From Lysinibacillus sp. JNUCC-52 (lineage in GTDB: Bacteria; Bacillota; Bacilli; Bacillales_A; Planococcaceae), in NCBI RefSeq assembly GCF_015999545.1, contig NZ_CP065546.1:3938001-4002000 (forward strand): DNA of 64,000 bases. Direction: 5' to 3'. Below the pieces are notes generated by a model, which was given only the letters and a program-made list of their open reading frames with translations, was not told the origin of the DNA and searched no databases. The first letter of the stretch is position 1. Each line of letters opens with the position of its first letter. Position numbers and translations under genes: made by a program. Of the stretch, positions 29,094-38,833 are shown one piece after another.

Positions 29094-30643
29094 AATCAAT
29101 GAGCAACCGCTTATTCTTGACATTCATGCTCTCGCTCGGATCAATTCTTGCTGTCCTAATGATTGTTATAGGTCAGCTTTTTCCTGTTTATGTAGAACAA
29201 TACAATGAGCGCTCGAGTTCATATAGTCAAGAAGCAATGGAAAAAGTACTTGATGAACGCCAAATTTCCTTATCTGAGGAAGATAAGAAAGCTTTATTTG
29301 CAGCCCAAACAATTGAAATGAAGGACTCACTCCTGTCCTATGTAAGAGCTCGGCTTTATGGTGTGTTAGCTATATTATTTTCAATTACGCTTATATTAAT
29401 TGCTATTGTGAGCCGCTATATGATTCGAAATTTTACCGCACCAATTGATAATGTGACCGAAACGGCACTTGAATTGGCAAAGGGGAATTATCGAGCGCGT
29501 GCACACGAAAATGAGCATGAGCGCATGATGCCATTGAGCCATTCTATTAATATTTTGGCGCGTAATTTGCAGGATATTACGACAATACGAGAGGTAGAAG
29601 AAGAAAGGCTAAAAACGTTAATTGAAAACATGGGTAGCTCACTAATGATGATTGGTCGTGAAGGCAATATATCAATCGTCAATCGCGTGTTTTTAGAACG
29701 TTTTGGCATGCAACTAGAGCATGTGCAAGGAAAAGTCTTTCGCACAATAGGTTTACCGAAAACGCTTGAGCAATTTATTGACCACGTGTTTTTAACGGAA
29801 ATGCCCTATCGCCAGCAAATAAAGATGGAAGTACAACAAGAGCTATACAATAAAGAAGTGTATGGTGCACCCGTAATTGGTGATCACGGACGCTGGTTAG
29901 GTGTTGTCATTGTTATGCATGATATTACAGAGCTTGTCCGACTTGAGCAAATTCGTAAAGATTTTGTAGCCAATGTATCACATGAATTACGTACACCAAT
30001 TACCTCGATTAAAGGCTTCTCTGAAACACTTCTGGATGGAGCCTATAAAGACGAAAAGATGCTGTTATCCTTTTTAGAAATTATGCATAAGGAGAGCAAT
30101 CGTCTGCAAATGCTTATCCAAGATTTATTAGAACTTTCGAAAATTGAACAACATGGATTCACCGTGAATATTATGCCAATGGGCTTACAGGATGTCCTTA
30201 TACGCGGGGCAGAATTAACAGGGCCGCGGCTCGATGAAAAAAATATGAGCTTTCAAGTGGATATTGCCCGTGATGTAGAAGTAATGGGGGATGCTAATCG
30301 GGTTATTCAAATTGTTACGAATTTAATTACAAACGCCATTACGTATTCGCCTGAAAATACAACCGTATCAATTCGCTTAAAGGAAAATGACACATATGGA
30401 ATTATTGAGATCGAAGATGAAGGAATCGGGATAGAAAAGAATGAAATTGCACGGGTCTTCGAACGCTTTTATCGTGTTGACCGTGCGCGTAGCAGAAATT
30501 CTGGTGGAACGGGGTTAGGGCTAGCCATTGTGAAGCATCTAGTGGAAGCGCATCATGGACGAATTCAAGTAGAAAGTCAAGTTGGCGTTGGCACAAAAAT
30601 GATTGTCATGATTCCGAAAAAATTAACAAATTCTTTACAATAA
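29090..30643 (+). CDS. phoR: Sensor histidine kinase PhoR
   Basis: Partner kinase of PhoP, 517 residues. Two transmembrane segments (about 7-30 and 93-113) enclose only about 60 external residues. HAMP (115-165), PAS (about 175-275), HisKA with phospho-acceptor His298 in NVSHELRTPITS, and HATPase (about 400-515) with GEGIGI-type and GGTGLGLAIVKHLV boxes follow. It is shorter than the 579-residue B. subtilis PhoR, the external domain being reduced. Translation is coupled to phoP. Confidence 0.93.
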   Translation: MKSMSNRLFLTFMLSLGSILAVLMIVIGQLFPVYVEQYNERSSSYSQEAMEKVLDERQISLSEEDKKALFAAQTIEMKDSLLSYVRARLYGVLAILFSITLILIAIVSRYMIRNFTAPIDNVTETALELAKGNYRARAHENEHERMMPLSHSINILARNLQDITTIREVEEERLKTLIENMGSSLMMIGREGNISIVNRVFLERFGMQLEHVQGKVFRTIGLPKTLEQFIDHVFLTEMPYRQQIKMEVQQELYNKEVYGAPVIGDHGRWLGVVIVMHDITELVRLEQIRKDFVANVSHELRTPITSIKGFSETLLDGAYKDEKMLLSFLEIMHKESNRLQMLIQDLLELSKIEQHGFTVNIMPMGLQDVLIRGAELTGPRLDEKNMSFQVDIARDVEVMGDANRVIQIVTNLITNAITYSPENTTVSIRLKENDTYGIIEIEDEGIGIEKNEIARVFERFYRVDRARSRNSGGTGLGLAIVKHLVEAHHGRIQVESQVGVGTKMIVMIPKKLTNSLQ

Positions 30644-30658
30644 TTATATATAAGATTC

Positions 30659-30701
30659 AAAATAGAGGGCTATACTATTTTATAGAAACCCCCTATTTTG
30701 T
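30659..30701 (+). terminator. Hairpin after phoR
   Basis: CAAAATAG-GGG pairs with CCC-CTATTTTG, with an inner CTATA/TATAG stem. The T-run is short; it is probably the phoPR terminator. Confidence 0.6.
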
Positions 30702-30780
30702 AATATAAAATGAAAATAATATTAAACTCTAATTTGCATGAATGAAGATTTTTATGATTACTACTTTAGCTTCACCTTAG

Positions 30781-30824
30781 AAAGAATCTATTTCCAAATT
30801 TTTTTGGAGATGGATTCTTTTCTG
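30781..30824 (+). terminator. Second hairpin between phoR and lrgA
   Basis: AAAGAATCTATTTCCA pairs with TGGAGATGGATTCTTT around a T-rich loop, then TCTGTTTT. Confidence 0.65.
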
Positions 30825-30887
30825 TTTTACACATTGCTGATTTAGGTGTAAAGTATAGTAGCATAAAAAATTGAGAGAAGGTTGACC

Positions 30888-31253
30888 ATGAAAATCGTCA
30901 AAAGTTTCGTGCAAATTGGCTATCTTTATATAGTGTTATTTATAGGAAATAGTATTGCGCGTTTACTTCACTTGCCGATTCCAGGTAGTATAATTGGGCT
31001 TGTTTTATTATTTTTACTATTACAGTTTCATCTTATTAAACTAGAATGGATCGAGTTAGGCGCAGGATTATTACTGAGTGAATTGTTATTATTTTTCATC
31101 CCTTCAGCGATAGGCGTCATTGATTATGATGCGTTAATCGGTATACAAGGCATGAAAGTTGTAGTTGTTATTGTAGTAAGTGCATTCGTCGTGATGTTAG
31201 TGACGGGTTTTACTGCACAGTGGTTAGATAGAAAGAAGGGTGACACTGTATGA
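30888..31253 (+). CDS. LrgA/CidA family holin-like protein
   Basis: 121 residues with four transmembrane segments and the family motif LPIPGSIIGLVLLFLLL (about 24-40). LrgA/CidA proteins modulate murein hydrolase export and cell death in Staphylococcus and take part in pyruvate uptake in B. subtilis (PftA-like). The ATG at 30888 is preferred to the TTG at 30882 because GAGAAGG then lies six bases upstream. It overlaps the lrgB-type gene by ATGA. Without CidR/LytSR nearby the exact branch (lrgA, cidA or pftA) is open. Confidence 0.85.
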   Translation: MKIVKSFVQIGYLYIVLFIGNSIARLLHLPIPGSIIGLVLLFLLLQFHLIKLEWIELGAGLLLSELLLFFIPSAIGVIDYDALIGIQGMKVVVVIVVSAFVVMLVTGFTAQWLDRKKGDTV

Positions 31254-31963
31254 GTATAGTTATTGCTGTCATCAGTTTACTAGGAACCATTGCTATTTTT
31301 TATGCTTGTAAAGCATTTTATCAAAAGTTTCCTAAAGAATGGCTTACACCCATATTGATTAGCCCAATAATAATTATTGTATTGTTACTATTAACCGGTA
31401 CTTCATATGAATCTTATAATGCAGGGGCAAATATTTTATCAAATTTATTAGGGCCTGCAACAGTCGCCTTTGCTGTACCGATTTATAAAAATTTTAATCT
31501 ATTAAAAAAACATGCTTTTGAAATCATTTTTAGCATTGCTATCGGCTCTGCTGTTGCAATTGCTTCTTCGTTTATAATAGCGCTTGTTGTTGGACTAAAT
31601 GATGAACTTGTTCATAGCTTAGTGCCGCGTTCGGTCACTACTCCTATTGCAATGGATATTTCCAATATGATAGGTGGGTCACCTACTCTTACGGCTGTTT
31701 TTGTAATGACAACTGGTATTTTGGGTAGTTTAATTGCCCCAATCGTTATACGGATTTGTCGTTTCCAAAAGCCATCTGCAAGAGGTTTAATGCTTGGAAT
31801 GGGTGCTCATGGTACGGGTACATCAAAAGCATTTGAATTGGGAGAACTGGAAGGGACATTTGCAAGTTTAGCAATGATTGTAGCAGCACTAATTAGTATT
31901 GTTTTATCAACAACCTTTTTCCCAGCATTAGAACACCTAGTTATGAATATCCTGTTACCTTAA
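31250..31963 (+). CDS. LrgB/CidB family membrane protein
   Basis: 237 residues, 6-7 transmembrane segments, with LVPRSVTTPIAMDISNMIGGSPTLTA and MGAHGTGTSKAFELGE, the two conserved blocks of LrgB. It forms the second half of the LrgAB/CidAB-type system and is translationally coupled to the gene before it. The terminator stem overlaps its stop codon. Confidence 0.9.
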   Translation: MSIVIAVISLLGTIAIFYACKAFYQKFPKEWLTPILISPIIIIVLLLLTGTSYESYNAGANILSNLLGPATVAFAVPIYKNFNLLKKHAFEIIFSIAIGSAVAIASSFIIALVVGLNDELVHSLVPRSVTTPIAMDISNMIGGSPTLTAVFVMTTGILGSLIAPIVIRICRFQKPSARGLMLGMGAHGTGTSKAFELGELEGTFASLAMIVAALISIVLSTTFFPALEHLVMNILLP

Positions 31964-31979
31964 TGGTGACAGGATTTTT
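31949..31979 (+). terminator. Terminator overlapping the lrgB stop
   Basis: TCCTGTTACC pairs with GGTGACAGGA, followed by TTTTTC and more T residues. The stem begins inside the last codons. Confidence 0.82.
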
Positions 31980-32016
31980 CTTTTTTTAGTGACAGGCACA
32001 CAAACAATTCTGAAAA

Positions 32017-32180
32017 TTCCTGCGCGACTGCTAGTAGTAAGACGCAACAAACCGCGCGACAGCGAGGGTTGCGGCTTACTCTGTGCCCACGGAAAGCGAA
32101 GTGGAATTTTACAATGAAGGAGCCATCACTATGCCAGGAGCCCGCGGAAAGCGTCCGTACGCAACGGAATTCAATGGCTG
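32017..32180 (+). repeat. GC-rich dispersed repeat, diverged copy before hflK
   Basis: GTAAGACGCAACA, CAGCGAGGGTTGCGGCTTAC and TGTGCCCACGGAAAGCG match the repeat at 4211 in the same orientation. A second, rearranged piece with GAGCCCGCGGAAAGCGTCC follows. A TAGTGACAGGCACAC motif lies just upstream at 31986. No gene is seen in this 320-base gap. Confidence 0.65.
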
Positions 32181-32285
32181 TATGTTGATTTTGTCTACAG
32201 TTTTCGTCTACTTTATGAAATTATTTTGAATCTTTTTAAAAGCTATACCGTATACAATAGTACTAAGCAAAAGGGAGGAACAGAC

Positions 32286-33287
32286 ATGAGTGTGAAAAGG
32301 ACACTAATGATGGTAGGACTTGGGATATTCGGTATTGTAGCACTTATCGCAGTATTTACTTCGTGGTACACAGTCGATGAATCGGAGCAGGCAGTTGTGA
32401 TAACATTTGGCCGTGCAGATGAAACGGTCACAAATCCAGGCTTACATTTTAAATTACCTTGGCCAGTACAATCAGTTGAGATTTTATCGAGAGAAACATT
32501 CAGCTTACAGTTTGGCTATAAGCAAAATAAAGAAGGCGAATTGGAAGCCTTTGATGCAGAAACAAAAATGATTACAGGTGATGAATATATTGTTTTAACA
32601 GATCTTGTTGTTCAATGGAAAATTACAGATCCTCGTAAGTACTTATTTAATGCACAAAATCCAGAAGAAATATTACATAGCGCTACATCAAGCGCGATTC
32701 GCTCTATAATTGGTAGTTCGACAATTGATGCTGCGCTAACAGATGGAAAAGCAGATATTGAAGCAAAAACAAGAGAATTACTTGTTTCCCTTATTGAAAA
32801 ATATGATATTGGTATTGGTGTATTAGGTGTCAAATTGCAGGATGTAGAATTACCAAATGCAGAAGTACGAGCAGCATTTACAGCTGTAACAGACGCACGT
32901 GAGACAAAAAATACAAAAACGAATGAAGCTCAAAAATACAAAAACCAACGAATTAGTGAAGCGAATGGTGAAAAAGACGCTATTATTTCAAAAGCAAACG
33001 GTGCAAAAACAGCACGTATCGAACAAGCTTATGGTGATGTAGCTGTTTTTAATAAAATGTATGAGCAATACAAAGGGAATCAACAAATTACACGCGAACG
33101 TTTAATTTTAGAAACACTTGAAAATGTGTTACCGAAGGCACAAATTTATATTATGAATGATGATGGTAGTACAATGAAGTATTTGCCACTACAAGCGCTA
33201 CAACCAACTACACAACAAGCAACAAAAGAACAACAATCAACCGAGCAACAAGCACCAACAGAGAAAAAAGAAGGGAGCGGTAATTAA
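32286..33287 (+). CDS. hflK: FtsH protease modulator HflK
   Basis: SPFH/Band-7 membrane protein of 333 residues. One N-terminal transmembrane segment (about 8-27) is followed by the Band-7 domain (SEQAVVITFGRADETVTNPGLHFKLPWP) and a coiled coil (about 205-265). The tail is rich in Gln, Thr and Glu. With HflC it forms a cap around FtsH in bacteria where this was studied. The ATG at 32286 has GGGAGGA upstream; the longer frame from 32226 runs into a region without a site. The stop overlaps the hflC start by one base. Confidence 0.92.
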   Translation: MSVKRTLMMVGLGIFGIVALIAVFTSWYTVDESEQAVVITFGRADETVTNPGLHFKLPWPVQSVEILSRETFSLQFGYKQNKEGELEAFDAETKMITGDEYIVLTDLVVQWKITDPRKYLFNAQNPEEILHSATSSAIRSIIGSSTIDAALTDGKADIEAKTRELLVSLIEKYDIGIGVLGVKLQDVELPNAEVRAAFTAVTDARETKNTKTNEAQKYKNQRISEANGEKDAIISKANGAKTARIEQAYGDVAVFNKMYEQYKGNQQITRERLILETLENVLPKAQIYIMNDDGSTMKYLPLQALQPTTQQATKEQQSTEQQAPTEKKEGSGN

Positions 33288-34288
33288 TGGACCAGAAAAA
33301 TAAAGATCTTGAAAAATTTCTAAGTTTTTTATCGGGGAAATCAAAAAATACTGCTTCTAGTGATGGAGACAAGGTAATTAAGATGTCAAAAAAGGGCCCA
33401 TTAAATCCTAAAAAGTACATTTCTCTTGTCGTCACATTAACAATTGTTTTTGCTGTTGCGGTTATTCTCTTTGCCAATGTATATATTGTAAAAGAATCTG
33501 AGTATGCAGTCGTTCGACAGTTCGGAGAAGTTGTAAAGTTTGAACGTGATCCAGGCATAAAAATGAAGGTACCCTTCATTCAGAGCGTGACAACACTTCC
33601 AAAAAATCAATTGACGTATAATATTTCAGAGGAAGAAATTAATACAAAGGATAAAAAACGTATCATAATTGATAACTATGCAGTGTGGCGCATTACAGAT
33701 CCGAAAGCGCTCATCTCCAATGCTGGAACGCTTACAAAGGCGGAATCGCGGATGGAGGAGTTTATTTATTCGGTAATTCGAACAGAGCTTGGTCAACTAA
33801 GATACGATGAAATCATTAATGATGAAAACTCTTCACGAGGTAGCTTAAATGACCGTGTCACAGAACGTGTTAATGAACTATTACTAAACGATAAGTACGG
33901 AATTGAAGTTGTAGATGTGCGCATTCGTCGTACGGACTTGCCAGCAGAAAATGAGCAGTCTGTATTTACGCGCATGGTTTCTGAACGTCAATCTACTGCA
34001 CAGCTATATTTATCGGAAGGTGATGCGGATAAACGCCGTATTGAAGCACAAACAGATAGAGAAGTACAAGAGATGCTAGCAACAGTGAATAAAGAAGCGG
34101 CATTGATTCAAGCGGAAGGAGAAGCGGAAGCAGCGAAAATTTACAATAGTTCTTTTTCAAAGGACCCTGAATTTTACTCACTTTACCGTACATTAGAATC
34201 CTATAAGAAAACAGTAGGTGAAGATACGGTCATTATTTTACCTTCCACTTCACCATACGCAAAACTATTATCAGGCTATATAGAATAA
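33287..34288 (+). CDS. hflC: FtsH protease modulator HflC
   Basis: Partner of HflK, 333 residues. An N-terminal cytoplasmic extension of about 45 residues precedes the transmembrane segment (about 46-66) and the Band-7 domain beginning ESEYAVVRQFGEVVKFERDPG. The characteristic HflC block SKDPEFYSLYRTLESYKKT is near the C-terminus. Its start is TAATG-coupled to hflK, with GAAGGGAGCGG upstream. Confidence 0.93.
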   Translation: MDQKNKDLEKFLSFLSGKSKNTASSDGDKVIKMSKKGPLNPKKYISLVVTLTIVFAVAVILFANVYIVKESEYAVVRQFGEVVKFERDPGIKMKVPFIQSVTTLPKNQLTYNISEEEINTKDKKRIIIDNYAVWRITDPKALISNAGTLTKAESRMEEFIYSVIRTELGQLRYDEIINDENSSRGSLNDRVTERVNELLLNDKYGIEVVDVRIRRTDLPAENEQSVFTRMVSERQSTAQLYLSEGDADKRRIEAQTDREVQEMLATVNKEAALIQAEGEAEAAKIYNSSFSKDPEFYSLYRTLESYKKTVGEDTVIILPSTSPYAKLLSGYIE

Positions 34289-34330
34289 TTTTGTCATCCT
34301 TGCAGGGATTAATATAACTGAATAAAAGAG

Positions 34331-34372
34331 AAAAAGTGTTAGGTTGAATACAATCAATCTAACATTTTTTTC
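34331..34372 (+). terminator. Terminator after hflC
   Basis: AAAAAGTGTTAGGTTGA pairs with TCAATCTAACATTTTTTT; third member of the shared hairpin family in this window. Confidence 0.88.
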
Positions 34373-34373
34373 T

Positions 34374-34481
34374 GTAGACGTAGTGGTTGCTTACGGTAGT
34401 CGTTTGCCAAGGGCTCACTGTGAGCCACCACCATTGCGAATCCCACAGAAATTACCGCCCCCGCTACAACGACTAGTACCA
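34374..34481 (-). repeat. Strongly diverged GC-rich repeat remnant
   Basis: It starts directly after the terminator, as at 8043. TGGTTGCTTACGGTAGTCG, GGGCTCACTGTGAGCC and CGCCCCCGCTACAACGAC correspond in order to the blocks of the intact unit but with many changes. The rest of the gap to 34679 shows no gene. Confidence 0.55.
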
Positions 34482-34678
34482 TCTTTTAATTTTTGTAAAT
34501 TATAGGAGAGAGAAAAACGAATTTTTTATTCTTGCACATGACGCAAATGAGCAGTGGTTGTTACAAAACTGTGGCATAAAACAATGAAAATAATCCTAAC
34601 AAATAATTGGTTGTGTCCTAGATTGCTATTTTCTGATAAAATAATGATGTTTAGGAATGATAAAAGGGGGTAATAGCT

Positions 34679-35110
34679 TTGAAATTAAATATTAGCACTT
34701 GGCTCCAAAATTTAGGAATTGCTTGTAGTATTGCATCGCTTTTTACACTTTTCTTCCGTATATCTGATTTTGCATGGGTGACGAAAAGTGTTTATTATAT
34801 ACCGTTATTTTTTGTAGTTTTATTTTTATTAGGATTAGTCATTGCAGACGATGTGCGAAAAGCTTTTAAAAAAATATTTTGGTACGAGAAACGCCAAGAG
34901 AAACGCGCAATTTGGCAAGTTGGAATTGGTTTTATTTTCTTTTTAGCACAAATCGGTATGGTTATGGTATTTAGTACAGAGCTAACACATATAAAACTAG
35001 GTGGAATGCCTATATTTTTCGTATTTGCTTTTATGAATGCCTTCATTATGACGGTTATTTATGAGGAACTCTTCAATCGAAAAGAAAGAACTAAAAACGT
35101 AAGTCAATAA
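34679..35110 (+). CDS. Hypothetical membrane protein
   Basis: 143 residues, not assigned to a known family. Four hydrophobic segments are visible (about 10-30, 40-60, 80-100, 105-130), separated by a basic loop VRKAFKKIFWYEKRQEKRA between the second and third. It starts with TTG after AAAGGGGGT. It stands alone between hflC and polA with its own upstream region; no partner suggests a role. Confidence 0.7.
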   Translation: MKLNISTWLQNLGIACSIASLFTLFFRISDFAWVTKSVYYIPLFFVVLFLLGLVIADDVRKAFKKIFWYEKRQEKRAIWQVGIGFIFFLAQIGMVMVFSTELTHIKLGGMPIFFVFAFMNAFIMTVIYEELFNRKERTKNVSQ

Positions 35111-35307
35111 TAGCAGGTGAGTCGATTGCAATATGCAATTGACTTTTTTTATGGATTTGGCAGAAAATACACATGAATTTTTTAACGGATAGACGTCCTA
35201 TGATTGGTAAAAAGTTTACTTTCCCGATAAAGTAGAGGAAAGAGCATTTTCAAACATACGTTTTCGTTTTACAATTAAAAGAACGACGACTTCAGGAGGA
35301 AATTAAA

Positions 35308-37935
35308 ATGACTAAGGAAAAATTACTATTACTGGACGGTAATAGTTTAGCTTACCGTGCGTTTTTTGCGTTGCCATTACTAACAAATGATAGCGGTATT
35401 CATACGAATGCAGTGTATGGCTTTACAACGATGTTGCAAAGGATTTTGGAGGAAGAGCAACCAACGAAGATGCTCGTTGCTTTTGATGCAGGTAAAACGA
35501 CGTTCCGTCACGATACGTTTACTGAATATAAAGGGGGACGTCAAAAAACGCCACCAGAACTATCAGAGCAGTTTCCTTATATTCGTAAACTAATCGATGC
35601 TTATGGGATTAAACGTTATGAACTTGAAATGTACGAAGCCGACGATATTATAGGTACATTAGCGAAAGAAGCAGCCGAACAGGATATGGAAGTAATTATC
35701 GTGTCAGGAGATCGCGATCTTACACAGCTCGCAACAGAGAAGGTAACAGTGTACATTACGAAAAAAGGGATTACTGAAATAGAAAAAAATACGCCTGCCT
35801 TTATCGAAGAAAAGTACGGCTTAACGCCTCTTCAAATTATAGACATGAAGGGCCTCATGGGGGATGCTTCAGATAACATTCCTGGAGTACCTGGTGTTGG
35901 GGAAAAAACAGCAGTTAAATTGCTAAAAGAGCATGGTTCAGTTGAGGCACTATATGAAGCAATGGACACGTTAAAAGCTTCAAAGATGAAAGAAAAGCTT
36001 GTTGCAAATGAAGAACAGGCACTTATGAGTAAAAAGCTTGCTACAATATTCACAGAGGCACCAATCGAAATTACTTTTAATGATCTTGCCTATAGTGGGC
36101 CAAATGAAGAAGAGCTAATTAGTGTATGGCAGGAATTGGGCTTTAAATCACTACTTGAAAAAAGTGATTTTTCTGTGGAAGAAGAACAACGTGCGCCATT
36201 TGCCTATGACATTGTGCAAGATGTACAGCAAGAGCATTTAAAGGATGTTATGGCAATTCACTTAGAGTTAGAGGACGAGCATTATCATACATGTCAGCAG
36301 TTAGGTATCGCATTAACTGATGGTACGGATACATTTTATGTGCCGTTCGATGCTGCTTCTAAATCAGACGTGTTGCGTCGCTGGCTAGAGGATGAAACGA
36401 AAACTAAATATATTTCAGATACAAAGGCTGCTCAGGCAGCTTTAAAACGTGCGGGTATTCGTTTAGCAGGAGTCGAGTTTGATTTATTGCTAGCTTCTTA
36501 TATCAATAACCCTGCACTTAGCGGTGATGATGTAGCTACATTAGCAAAAGACCTTGGCTATCGTGAAGTGCAAGCAAATGAGACAGTCTATGGCAAAGGA
36601 GCAAAGCGTGCCATACCAGCTATCGATGCATTAGCAGAACATGCTAGCCGAAAAGTATTTGCTGTGTGGACATTACAACCTAAGCTAGAGGCACTGCTAA
36701 AGGAAAACGAACAGTTTGAATTGTATAAAAATCTAGAACTACCATTAGCTTCGATTTTAAGTGAAATGGAAAGTGAAGGCATTACAGTGAACCGTGCTAC
36801 ACTTGAAACAATGGGGCAAGAGTTGAGTAATAAGCTAGTCGTGATTGAGCAGGAAATTTATGCGGAGGCAGGAGAAGCGTTTAACATTAATTCACCAAAG
36901 CAGTTAGGCGTTATTCTTTTCGATAAGCTTGGTTTACCTGTTATTAAAAAAACGAAAACAGGCTATTCCACAGCGGCAGATGTGTTGGAAAAATTAAAGC
37001 CTGAACATGCCATTATCGAGCATATTTTACTTTATCGTCAGCTTGGTAAGTTACAATCTACTTATATTGAAGGCTTGCTAAAAGAAATTCATGAAAAGGA
37101 CAGCAAAGTGCATACACGCTTCCAGCAGGCACTAACATCAACAGGTCGTCTAAGTTCAACAGATCCAAATCTACAAAATATTCCAATTCGTTTAGAGGAA
37201 GGTCGTAAAATTCGTCAAGCATTTGTGCCATCACAAGAAGATTGGATTTTATTCTCTGCCGACTACTCTCAAATCGAACTGCGTGTGTTAGCACATATGT
37301 CAGAGGATAAAAACTTAGTCGAAGCTTTCCGCGAAGGTATGGATGTTCATACACGTACAGCAATGGACGTTTTCCATGTGACTGCAGAAGAAGTGGATAG
37401 CAATATGCGTAGGGCTGCTAAAGCTGTTAACTTTGGAATTGTTTATGGTATTAGTGATTATGGTTTATCACAAAATTTAGATATTACACGGAAGGAAGCA
37501 GCTATTTTTATTGAGAAATATTTTGCCAGCTTCCCAGGTGTTAAAAAATATATGGATGAAATTGTGCAAGATGCGAAATTTAATGGTTATGTTACAACGT
37601 TATTGAATCGCCGTCGTTATTTACCAGATATTACGAGTTCCAATTTCAATCTACGTAGCTTTGCAGAACGTACAGCGATGAATACGCCTATTCAAGGAAG
37701 TGCTGCAGATATTATTAAAAAAGCAATGATCGATATGGATGCTCGTTTGAAAAAGGAAAACATGCAAGCGAAGCTTCTTCTACAGGTGCACGATGAATTA
37801 ATTTTTGAAGCACCTAGGGAGGAAATTGCATTACTAGAAAAAATCGTACCAGAAGTTATGGAAAATGCCATTGAACTGAGCGTTCCATTAAAAGTGGACT
37901 TCGACTTTGGGGCAACATGGTACGATGCAAAGTAA
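35308..37935 (+). CDS. polA: DNA polymerase I
   Basis: Repair and Okazaki-fragment polymerase, 875 residues. Order: 5'-3' exonuclease domain (1-290; LLLDGNSLAYRAFFAL and the metal-binding EADDIIGT), a 3'-5' exonuclease-like domain (about 300-470), and the polymerase domain (about 475-875) with SADYSQIELRVLAHMS and LLQVHDELIFEAP. In the middle domain the expected D-x-E is replaced by AIHLELED, so proofreading is probably absent as in other Bacillus Pol I. CAGGAGG precedes ATG; mutM follows after 12 bases. Confidence 0.98.
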   Translation: MTKEKLLLLDGNSLAYRAFFALPLLTNDSGIHTNAVYGFTTMLQRILEEEQPTKMLVAFDAGKTTFRHDTFTEYKGGRQKTPPELSEQFPYIRKLIDAYGIKRYELEMYEADDIIGTLAKEAAEQDMEVIIVSGDRDLTQLATEKVTVYITKKGITEIEKNTPAFIEEKYGLTPLQIIDMKGLMGDASDNIPGVPGVGEKTAVKLLKEHGSVEALYEAMDTLKASKMKEKLVANEEQALMSKKLATIFTEAPIEITFNDLAYSGPNEEELISVWQELGFKSLLEKSDFSVEEEQRAPFAYDIVQDVQQEHLKDVMAIHLELEDEHYHTCQQLGIALTDGTDTFYVPFDAASKSDVLRRWLEDETKTKYISDTKAAQAALKRAGIRLAGVEFDLLLASYINNPALSGDDVATLAKDLGYREVQANETVYGKGAKRAIPAIDALAEHASRKVFAVWTLQPKLEALLKENEQFELYKNLELPLASILSEMESEGITVNRATLETMGQELSNKLVVIEQEIYAEAGEAFNINSPKQLGVILFDKLGLPVIKKTKTGYSTAADVLEKLKPEHAIIEHILLYRQLGKLQSTYIEGLLKEIHEKDSKVHTRFQQALTSTGRLSSTDPNLQNIPIRLEEGRKIRQAFVPSQEDWILFSADYSQIELRVLAHMSEDKNLVEAFREGMDVHTRTAMDVFHVTAEEVDSNMRRAAKAVNFGIVYGISDYGLSQNLDITRKEAAIFIEKYFASFPGVKKYMDEIVQDAKFNGYVTTLLNRRRYLPDITSSNFNLRSFAERTAMNTPIQGSAADIIKKAMIDMDARLKKENMQAKLLLQVHDELIFEAPREEIALLEKIVPEVMENAIELSVPLKVDFDFGATWYDAK

Positions 37936-37947
37936 GGAGGGGTTAAA

Positions 37948-38820
37948 ATGCCTGAATTACCAGAGGTAGAAGGAGTTGTACAGGCATTAAAGCCAGAAAT
38001 TGAAGGCCGCACTATAAAGCAAGTCCAACTTTCAGAAGTTATTCGCTTTTCCTATGATGAAGGAAAGCAATGTATAGTGAAGCAAGCAGAGCCAGATGCA
38101 TTTGAGATGGCATTATCCCAAATGCAAATTACGAAGATTGAGCGTCGTGCAAAATATATATTTTTTCATTTGATGAAAGAGCAGTTGTCTTATGTTTTGG
38201 TCAGTCATTTAGGGATGACAGGTGCATGGTTTATTGTGGACACGCCTGAAGATATCAATGAGGAAAAATTTAAAAAGCATATACATGCGACTTTTCAAAT
38301 GGCAGACGGCGGTTATTTAATATACTCAGATATTCGTCGTTTTGGTGAGCTACGTTTTTTAACAAAAATAGAAGACCATGCACCATTAACAAAAATGGCG
38401 CCTGAACCTTTTGATGAAGCAGCATGCGATTATTTTATAGCGAAATCATTGCTGCCGAAATACGAGAAAAAAGCAGTTAAAGAAGTAATTATGGATGGGC
38501 AAGTAATCTCGGGCTGCGGCAATATTTATGCCACAGAGGCGCTGTTTGCACAAAAAATCCACCCTGCTCGTAAAATGAACCGAATAAGTGAAAAGAGGAA
38601 ACGTGCTCTTTTTGCTGCGATTGTAGATGTTTTGCGTCAAAGCATTGAAGCGGGAGGTTCGACAATTTCAGATTATCGAAATATTAATGGTGGAGCAGGT
38701 AGCATGCAAAACCGTTTACAAATGTATGGGAAGAAGATATGCCCGGAGTGTGGGACAGGGACGAGTCAAATGACAATTGGTGGACGTACATCAGTATTTT
38801 GTCCAAATTGTCAACATTAA
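37948..38820 (+). CDS. mutM: Formamidopyrimidine-DNA glycosylase
   Basis: Excises 8-oxoguanine and formamidopyrimidines. 290 residues. The mature N-terminus PELPEVE supplies the catalytic Pro and Glu. The H2TH region contains DGQVISGCGNIYATEALF. The C-terminal zinc finger has CPECGTGTSQM and CPNCQH. AAGGAGGGG precedes ATG. Part of the conserved polA-mutM-coaE repair and CoA operon. Confidence 0.98.
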   Translation: MPELPEVEGVVQALKPEIEGRTIKQVQLSEVIRFSYDEGKQCIVKQAEPDAFEMALSQMQITKIERRAKYIFFHLMKEQLSYVLVSHLGMTGAWFIVDTPEDINEEKFKKHIHATFQMADGGYLIYSDIRRFGELRFLTKIEDHAPLTKMAPEPFDEAACDYFIAKSLLPKYEKKAVKEVIMDGQVISGCGNIYATEALFAQKIHPARKMNRISEKRKRALFAAIVDVLRQSIEAGGSTISDYRNINGGAGSMQNRLQMYGKKICPECGTGTSQMTIGGRTSVFCPNCQH

Positions 38821-38833
38821 AGGGGAACTAATT

